In this document: in pieces, positions 41,407 to 46,031 of the stretch
Numbering within the stretch: position 1 is the stretch's first letter
Layout of the letters: every line of letters begins with the position of its first letter
Source of the DNA: Candidatus Peregrinibacteria bacterium
GTDB lineage: Bacteria; Patescibacteriota; Gracilibacteria; UBA1369; LOWO2-01-FULL-3
Direction of reading: 5' to 3'
Length of the DNA: 46,031 bases
Assembly: GCA_016206505.1 (NCBI GenBank)
Contig: JACQRJ010000024.1
Location: forward strand, 1-46,031
Notes under the pieces: generated by a model
The model's input: only the letters and a program-made list of their open reading frames with translations
What the model was told of the DNA's origin: nothing
The model's database searches: none
Made by a program: the position numbers and the translations under genes

Positions 41407-44400
41407 CTATTGCATAGAAAAATGTTTAGGCAAAAAAAGCAGGCCGATCCTTTGATCTGATATATCATCAAGCCAAAAAATGTCTTTTCCAATTTCTTCG
41501 GATACATTGCCGGAATTCCAGACAAAATATCCATCAATATTCGAGTCCAAAATATCAACCTTGCTTAAATCATTATAAATAACGTCAATTGAATCCGAAT
41601 CATCAATATTTCCAAAAAAGACATCATCAATATTATCATCGAAAATAGTTCGCATAACCTTACCGTCAGCCGGACCAAAATGCAGTTTTTTCTGAAATAC
41701 ATTTATGCCAACTTTATTATCCCTTATCACATCATTTGCTATCACGGCATAAGAAAGATCCTTAATTGCCACGCCGATTTTGCATTTTTGAAGCAGATTG
41801 TTGATAATCACCGGCCTGCTCGCCTCTCCCACGCTGATACATTTATCACCCGCGCCATCTATCAGATTATTTCGTATTACGATTTTGCTGCCGGACAAAT
41901 CGATTCCATCGCCGCCATTTTCAAGAAAACGATTATTAGAAATTTTCCCGTCGACAAAATCAAAATCAATCGCATCGGAAGAATTTTTTGAAAAAACAGA
42001 ATTTTTTATTTCGCCGCTTACGTATTTAAAATTCAAAGCATCATCGGCTTTGGCCAGATTAAAGCTCGAATTTTCTACGGAAATATCACCGGCATTATAA
42101 ACATCAAACATTCCGGAAAAAAATATTCCGTTAATATATGCCTCACTGCCGTTTTCAACATTAAAATAATTAAATCGGCTTCCACTCACTTCTTGCCCCG
42201 TCATCGCAAAAACTCCAAAAGGCTCATTTGAATTACTTGAAAAAACACTTATAGGCTGATTTCCATTGCCCAAAGCCATTACTGGAGAATATGAAACAAG
42301 CGAACTGCCCGGAGCAATAGCAATGGAAGTACCGGCTTTTATAAGCAACTTTGTATCATATGGAATAATAATTGTTTCTTGAATTTGCACTTCATCCTTG
42401 AGCACGAGATTACTACCTTCCACTTCAAAAATACCATAGCGCCTTGCCGTTTCTTCGGGACTGAAAAATTTTTCATCCTGAAAAAAGTCTTCACCGTTGC
42501 CGATTACATAAACAATATCTTCACTCGTGCTGAAGGCGCCGGTAACTATATTTTGGACTTCAAACAAAGCTGTCTGAAAACTTGGCACCTTCTGATTGCC
42601 AATGAAATCAACCACAATACGATATTTGGCTGGAATTAAAGACGTTTCCGACCGCTCACTGCTGAAGTCAAAATCGTCGAAAATGGAAGTTAAATTCAAA
42701 GCCGACCCACTGCTTGCAATTCTGATTGATCTTTCTTTGATAAGTTTTCCGGAAAGATCGTAAATTTTTAAATTCAAAAACTGCCCCTTGGGAATGACAT
42801 TATCAAAATTTAAAACAAATTTTGTAAAGCTCAGTTTTGCAAGTGTAATCGGCAAAATCTCAAATTCAATCACACTGCCTTTTCGCAGGATATTTATCCG
42901 GATTTTATTTGAAGATATTTCATATCTGGCCAAATCAATCTGATATGGATAATTTAGGGTGCCGGCATAATAACCGATCAAACTCGATAAGGCTTCCACA
43001 TTATCTGCTGCGAAAGAAGCAGCGTCCGTTATCTCTTCTTGCAGCTTTTGCCATAGCTCAGAATATAAAATTTCCAATCGTTCCTTCCGATCTTCATTTA
43101 TCGGTTCAGGCTTTGGCAAATCCTGACCGCTCTCGAAAATCATTTGATAATTAAAATTACGGCGCAAAAGATCATTGGCAAACTTTTTATAGTCATTCTC
43201 TTTTGGGAAAATATGAATATTGTCTTGCTCCAAAGCTTCTTCCGTAACTGTATTAAAAGCCGCAATTTCATCGATGTCTTTAATGGCAAATGCTCCTTTG
43301 ACAGTCACGGTCACCTCGTTAAAATTTGGGAACATACTGGAAGTCAAGCCAAGTGCCATCGGAAAATCAAAATATTTTGCCAGATCGAGTTCAGAGGTAC
43401 TTTTCTCAAAATTTATATTTTGAGAAATACTGTCTCCTCCCGCATCGATTTTCAAAGCTATAGATGAACCTGCCGCAATAGGTTTTTTAAAGCGAATTAT
43501 CATTTTTTCAACATCCAGAGCCGAAAGTGAAAGTGGATTCAGCTTAATCTGATACCCACCGGATACTTTTGTCATCAGCAACAGAAGATTCCCGCTTCCC
43601 AGCTTGTTTTCAAGCAAATTCAGATTATCGATTACCAGCCTACTGGAGATTCTGGAATTCTCGACTCCTGCATAATTCGCCACGTCCAATTTTTTCAGAC
43701 TCTTATGAAACAAATTCAACATGCTTCCAAGTCCTATGACATTATTTGGATCTTTGATTAATTTATACAAATATCTGTATTTTGCCTGCCTGAAATTCGA
43801 ATCCTGATTTATTTTTGAAAAAAATCTGAATAAATCGCCCACGCCCCCGGTTCTGTTTGCATTGCTTTCAAACAGATCGGTACCATACCGATAAACGATT
43901 TCACCCCCCGGAACGGGATAAATCTTGCCGGTCGATTCACTGTAAATCAAACTTAAATTATCTCCATCAACATCATGAAATGTTAATAATATATCTCTCA
44001 ATGCTTCAAATTTAGCCAGGTATTCAAAATCAAAAAAATCCAGCAATTTTTTTGTGTCAGCATCGGTACGAATAGCTTCTTCCAGTTTATAAAAAACATA
44101 AGCGGCTTTTTGCTTATCAACAAGGCCGTCCTGAATCTCCTGATTACTCATTTCATAGTCAATGAAGGTTCTGTGGCCTGGCACATGGCCTGTTGTTGTA
44201 ATCATCATTCTCAAAAGTGGATCATCAAAAAACTCTCTCTTAACATAAGCAGAATTTGAAAATTCATTATTTTCCAAAGTTTCAGAAGTTTTTGAATCAC
44301 GTAAATAGTAAAGATTGTAATCTCCACCATTTACAGATACCAAAACCAATCTATGTTCGAGCATCATTAAATCAAGCGCCTTACTGAAATAATAATTGAT

Positions 44401-45195
44401 AAGCGCATTGTATTCGCGTTCCGCAAAAAGGATTAATCTAAACTGCTTCTTGCCATCTATGGTTTTGTTATCTTTCAGTTTGATAAAATAAGATTGAAAA
44501 TGACTGTCGGTATCTCCATGTATTCTCAATTTTGCCTTCTGTAAAGGCAAGCCATTATAAGAAAGTTTTATTTTTCTCCAGTCGTTATATTCATATTGCC
44601 TGAATCCCGCTTCAGTGGTTTTTTCCTTAAACAGGTGTATTGCATTCAGATCATTTTGTGACAACTGCAAATCAAATTTATCAAAATCCAAAGTTTCCGA
44701 TTTCAAAGATGTTCCCTCGACCTCAACTGAAGCTTCGATTCTGTCTCCAAACCAGCGCACACCCTCCTGCACCATTTGAAAATTCAGATTATAACGACCT
44801 TTCTGATTTGGAGCTATAAGCAAAAATTTCAATTTAACCTTATCCCCCGCCATAACCATCTTTGGCACTGCTGCGCGATAAAGATAAAAATCAACAGCAT
44901 CCGACTCTGCTCCCAGAAAAAAATTATTGCCCACAAGCCATGGCTTATCGCCGGTATTTTTAAAAGTGAAAGAAACGATCAAAATCTCGCCGCCATTTAG
45001 TTCTTTTGGAATATCCGAATCCACAAACTCCGCATTATAGCCATCCATTGTTGCAGTTTTGATAATCTGCATTGAACCGTCATTTTGCGGATCATTTTGA
45101 AGTGGATCATAAAAAAAACTTGTATATACAAAAATAGCCACTATTCCAACAAATACCATGGTAACAACAAAATAATAAAAACTCTCAAATTTCAT
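41407..45195 (-). CDS. Large surface protein: membrane anchor, Ig-like domain, CotH kinase-like domain, beta-helix
   Basis: 1262 residues. A transmembrane segment at about 7-27 leaves the rest outside. Residues about 50-175 look like an NBR1-type Ig domain (FKNTGDKPWLVG, NQKGRYNLNFQM). Residues about 190-510 are CotH-like: LRIHGDTDSHFQSYFIKLK, KQFRLILFAERE, SVNGGDYNLYYLRD and DVDGDNLSLIYS, the last with possible metal-binding acids of the atypical kinase. Further beta-rich segments follow. About 1050-1190 is a right-handed beta-helix with repeats such as GEIKNSVFSKNSSDAIDF and GKISNNRFLENGGDGIDL. CotH domains phosphorylate proteins with ATP. Here the partner may be a surface layer or the VTC/DUF4956 pair. 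It is the first gene of the trio. Confidence 0.8.
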   Translation of the reverse strand: MKFESFYYFVVTMVFVGIVAIFVYTSFFYDPLQNDPQNDGSMQIIKTATMDGYNAEFVDSDIPKELNGGEILIVSFTFKNTGDKPWLVGNNFFLGAESDAVDFYLYRAAVPKMVMAGDKVKLKFLLIAPNQKGRYNLNFQMVQEGVRWFGDRIEASVEVEGTSLKSETLDFDKFDLQLSQNDLNAIHLFKEKTTEAGFRQYEYNDWRKIKLSYNGLPLQKAKLRIHGDTDSHFQSYFIKLKDNKTIDGKKQFRLILFAEREYNALINYYFSKALDLMMLEHRLVLVSVNGGDYNLYYLRDSKTSETLENNEFSNSAYVKREFFDDPLLRMMITTTGHVPGHRTFIDYEMSNQEIQDGLVDKQKAAYVFYKLEEAIRTDADTKKLLDFFDFEYLAKFEALRDILLTFHDVDGDNLSLIYSESTGKIYPVPGGEIVYRYGTDLFESNANRTGGVGDLFRFFSKINQDSNFRQAKYRYLYKLIKDPNNVIGLGSMLNLFHKSLKKLDVANYAGVENSRISSRLVIDNLNLLENKLGSGNLLLLMTKVSGGYQIKLNPLSLSALDVEKMIIRFKKPIAAGSSIALKIDAGGDSISQNINFEKSTSELDLAKYFDFPMALGLTSSMFPNFNEVTVTVKGAFAIKDIDEIAAFNTVTEEALEQDNIHIFPKENDYKKFANDLLRRNFNYQMIFESGQDLPKPEPINEDRKERLEILYSELWQKLQEEITDAASFAADNVEALSSLIGYYAGTLNYPYQIDLARYEISSNKIRINILRKGSVIEFEILPITLAKLSFTKFVLNFDNVIPKGQFLNLKIYDLSGKLIKERSIRIASSGSALNLTSIFDDFDFSSERSETSLIPAKYRIVVDFIGNQKVPSFQTALFEVQNIVTGAFSTSEDIVYVIGNGEDFFQDEKFFSPEETARRYGIFEVEGSNLVLKDEVQIQETIIIPYDTKLLIKAGTSIAIAPGSSLVSYSPVMALGNGNQPISVFSSNSNEPFGVFAMTGQEVSGSRFNYFNVENGSEAYINGIFFSGMFDVYNAGDISVENSSFNLAKADDALNFKYVSGEIKNSVFSKNSSDAIDFDFVDGKISNNRFLENGGDGIDLSGSKIVIRNNLIDGAGDKCISVGEASRPVIINNLLQKCKIGVAIKDLSYAVIANDVIRDNKVGINVFQKKLHFGPADGKVMRTIFDDNIDDVFFGNIDDSDSIDVIYNDLSKVDILDSNIDGYFVWNSGNVSEEIGKDIFWLDDISDQRIGLLFLPKHFSMQ

Positions 45196-45232
45196 AGATG
45201 TCGAAAACGTTTAAGAATTCTTAATCTATCTT

Positions 45233-45262
45233 CCTATATCATATCCATTGTATAAAATACAA
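45233..45262 (-). promoter_or_regulatory. Possible promoter of the CotH-VTC-DUF4956 operon
   Basis: On the minus strand TTGTAT (45262-45257) and TATAGG (45238-45233) are 18 bases apart, about 37 bases before the ATG at 45195. Hexamer match is moderate. It shares the 105-base divergent gap with the rfbF promoter. Confidence 0.3.
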
Positions 45263-45265
45263 AAT

Positions 45266-45294
45266 TTGATCTTTAGACTGCTAAATGCTACCTT
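45266..45294 (+). promoter_or_regulatory. Promoter of the rfbF-like gene
   Basis: TTGATC at 45266-45271 and TACCTT at 45289-45294 have a 17-base spacer, and the ATG at 45301 begins six bases after the -10. Transcription would start at the start codon, giving a leaderless message as suggested at 862. Confidence 0.4.
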
Positions 45295-45300
45295 TCGCAC

Positions 45301-46031
45301 ATGCAAAACCGCTCAGACATTCCAGTTATCATATTTTGCGGAGGCAAAGGCACCCGCCTCAAGGAAGAAACCGATTTCAAGCCGAAACCGATGGTAAACG
45401 TCGGTGGAATGCCGATTCTTTGGCATATTATGAAAATTTACTCCACTCTGGGCTTTAACAATTTTATCCTCTGTCTGGGCTACAAAAGCGAATATATCAA
45501 AGATTTCTTCCTTAGGCAGAAGCTGCGTGAAAATGACATCTCTTTGAGCCTCAAAAGCGGCCAAATTGATTACCTCACAAATCATTCGGAGGATTGGAAC
45601 ATTACATTTGCAGAAACCGGAGAGGATGCGCTGACCGGAGAACGCCTGCATAAAGTCGCAAAATACATTACGCACGACCGCTTCATGGTCACTTATGGCG
45701 ATGGCGTGGGAGAAATCGACCTTCATCAACTTCTCGATTTCCATGAAAAACAACGCACAATAGGCACGATTACCGGTGTTCATCCCTATTCCAAATGGGG
45801 ACTTGTTGATACCGATGAAAAGAACCTTATTCAGCTATTTAGACAAAAACCAAAGCTAAACGAATATGTAAATGGCGGGTTTATGGTCTTTGAAAAAGCC
45901 GCCCTGGGGCTTCTAAGAGAAAACACTATTATTGAAGATATGTTCGATAAACTCGTCGCCCAAAAACAGCTTTCACTTTATCGCCATGAGGGTTTTTGGC
46001 ATGCAATGGATACGTATCAGGACGTGGAGAC
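45301..46031 (+). CDS. rfbF: Glucose-1-phosphate cytidylyltransferase, RfbF-like, partial at the window edge
   Basis: 243 codons are open to the window end without a stop; the family is about 255-260 residues, so only a dozen or so are missing. Motifs: VIIFCGGKGTRLKEETDFKPKPM (split as CGGKGTRL at 13-20 and FKPKP at 26-30), MVTYGDGVGEID with the metal-binding Asp, YVNGGFMVF and GFWHAMDTYQD near the end. The enzyme makes CDP-glucose from CTP and glucose-1-phosphate for CDP-3,6-dideoxyhexose or CDP-tyvelose/abequose-type sugars. RfbG (CDP-glucose 4,6-dehydratase) would be expected just beyond the window. The C-methyltransferase at 36336 could act on such sugars. Confidence 0.9.
   Translation, partial: MQNRSDIPVIIFCGGKGTRLKEETDFKPKPMVNVGGMPILWHIMKIYSTLGFNNFILCLGYKSEYIKDFFLRQKLRENDISLSLKSGQIDYLTNHSEDWNITFAETGEDALTGERLHKVAKYITHDRFMVTYGDGVGEIDLHQLLDFHEKQRTIGTITGVHPYSKWGLVDTDEKNLIQLFRQKPKLNEYVNGGFMVFEKAALGLLRENTIIEDMFDKLVAQKQLSLYRHEGFWHAMDTYQDVE

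Noticed and set aside
45313-45783. A minus-strand open frame at the right edge
   Set aside because: It is antisense to the clear RfbF-like gene, which runs off the window and has all its motifs.

Overview
The window is 46 kb of bacterial chromosome carrying a large surface-glycan (capsule, O-antigen or S-layer-glycan type) biosynthesis region. A small toxin-antitoxin pair sits at the left edge. A CotH/VTC/DUF4956 trio and the start of a cytidylyltransferase gene sit at the right. UGA is used as an ordinary stop (for example at 12694-12696 and in many ATGA overlaps), so this is not a code-25 lineage. Base composition is AT-rich, genes are tightly packed with 4-base overlaps, Shine-Dalgarno sites are scarce, and several candidate -10 boxes lie only 6-9 bases before the start codon, which suggests leaderless transcripts. 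This would fit an uncultivated or candidate-phylum bacterium, but I cannot place the phylum from sequence alone.

Layout. (1) 54-821: RHH/UPF0175-type antitoxin and DUF3368/PIN-type toxin. (2) 862-5226, plus strand: nucleotide-sugar dehydrogenase, WbpB-type oxidoreductase, WbpD-type acyltransferase and WbpE-type aminotransferase, in the order of a UDP-2,3-diacetamido-2,3-dideoxy-glucuronate pathway. (3) 5335-8110, minus strand: HNH endonuclease-like protein and an LhgO-type FAD oxidase. (4) 8167-20274, plus strand: GT39-like membrane glycosyltransferase, polyprenyl-phosphate-sugar synthase-like GT2, a WbpG-HisH-HisF amidotransferase triad, a NeuA-NeuB fusion, NeuC, NeuD, a CBS-SDR fusion and a DegT aminotransferase. 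This is a nonulosonic (sialic/legionaminic-like) acid pathway. (5) 20276-21955, minus: zinc-ribbon methyltransferase. (6) 22038-32415, plus: a second sugar module with epimerase, WbqC-like protein, second NeuC, second nonulosonate-type DegT, PIG-L deacetylase, WbpM/PglF-type 4,6-dehydratase, a second HisF-HisH-WbpG triad and two Gfo/Idh oxidoreductases. (7) 37583-32366, minus: C-methyltransferase, GT2, GT-B-like protein and a flippase broken by one in-frame stop. (8) 37657-40001, plus: FkbM methyltransferase and a capsule-type GT-B protein. (9) 45195-39964, minus: CotH/beta-helix surface protein, VTC domain protein and DUF4956 membrane protein. (10) 45301 to the edge: RfbF-like glucose-1-phosphate cytidylyltransferase.

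The genes of blocks 2, 4 and 6 together could make amino- and acetamidino-modified acidic sugars (a diacetamido uronic acid and one or two nonulosonic acids). Blocks 4, 7 and 8 supply transferases, methyltransferases and a flippase.

The most unusual signal is a palindromic DNA element of about 120 bp inserted in frame inside protein-coding genes. Two full copies (21197-21314 and 34349-34470) and one hybrid or degenerate copy (8003-8096) are all read in the same frame and give a shared peptide of about 33 residues. The two full copies differ at four positions that change together on both sides of the stems, so the folded form is conserved. This resembles in concept the Rickettsia palindromic elements, but here it lies in polysaccharide genes of an apparently unrelated bacterium.
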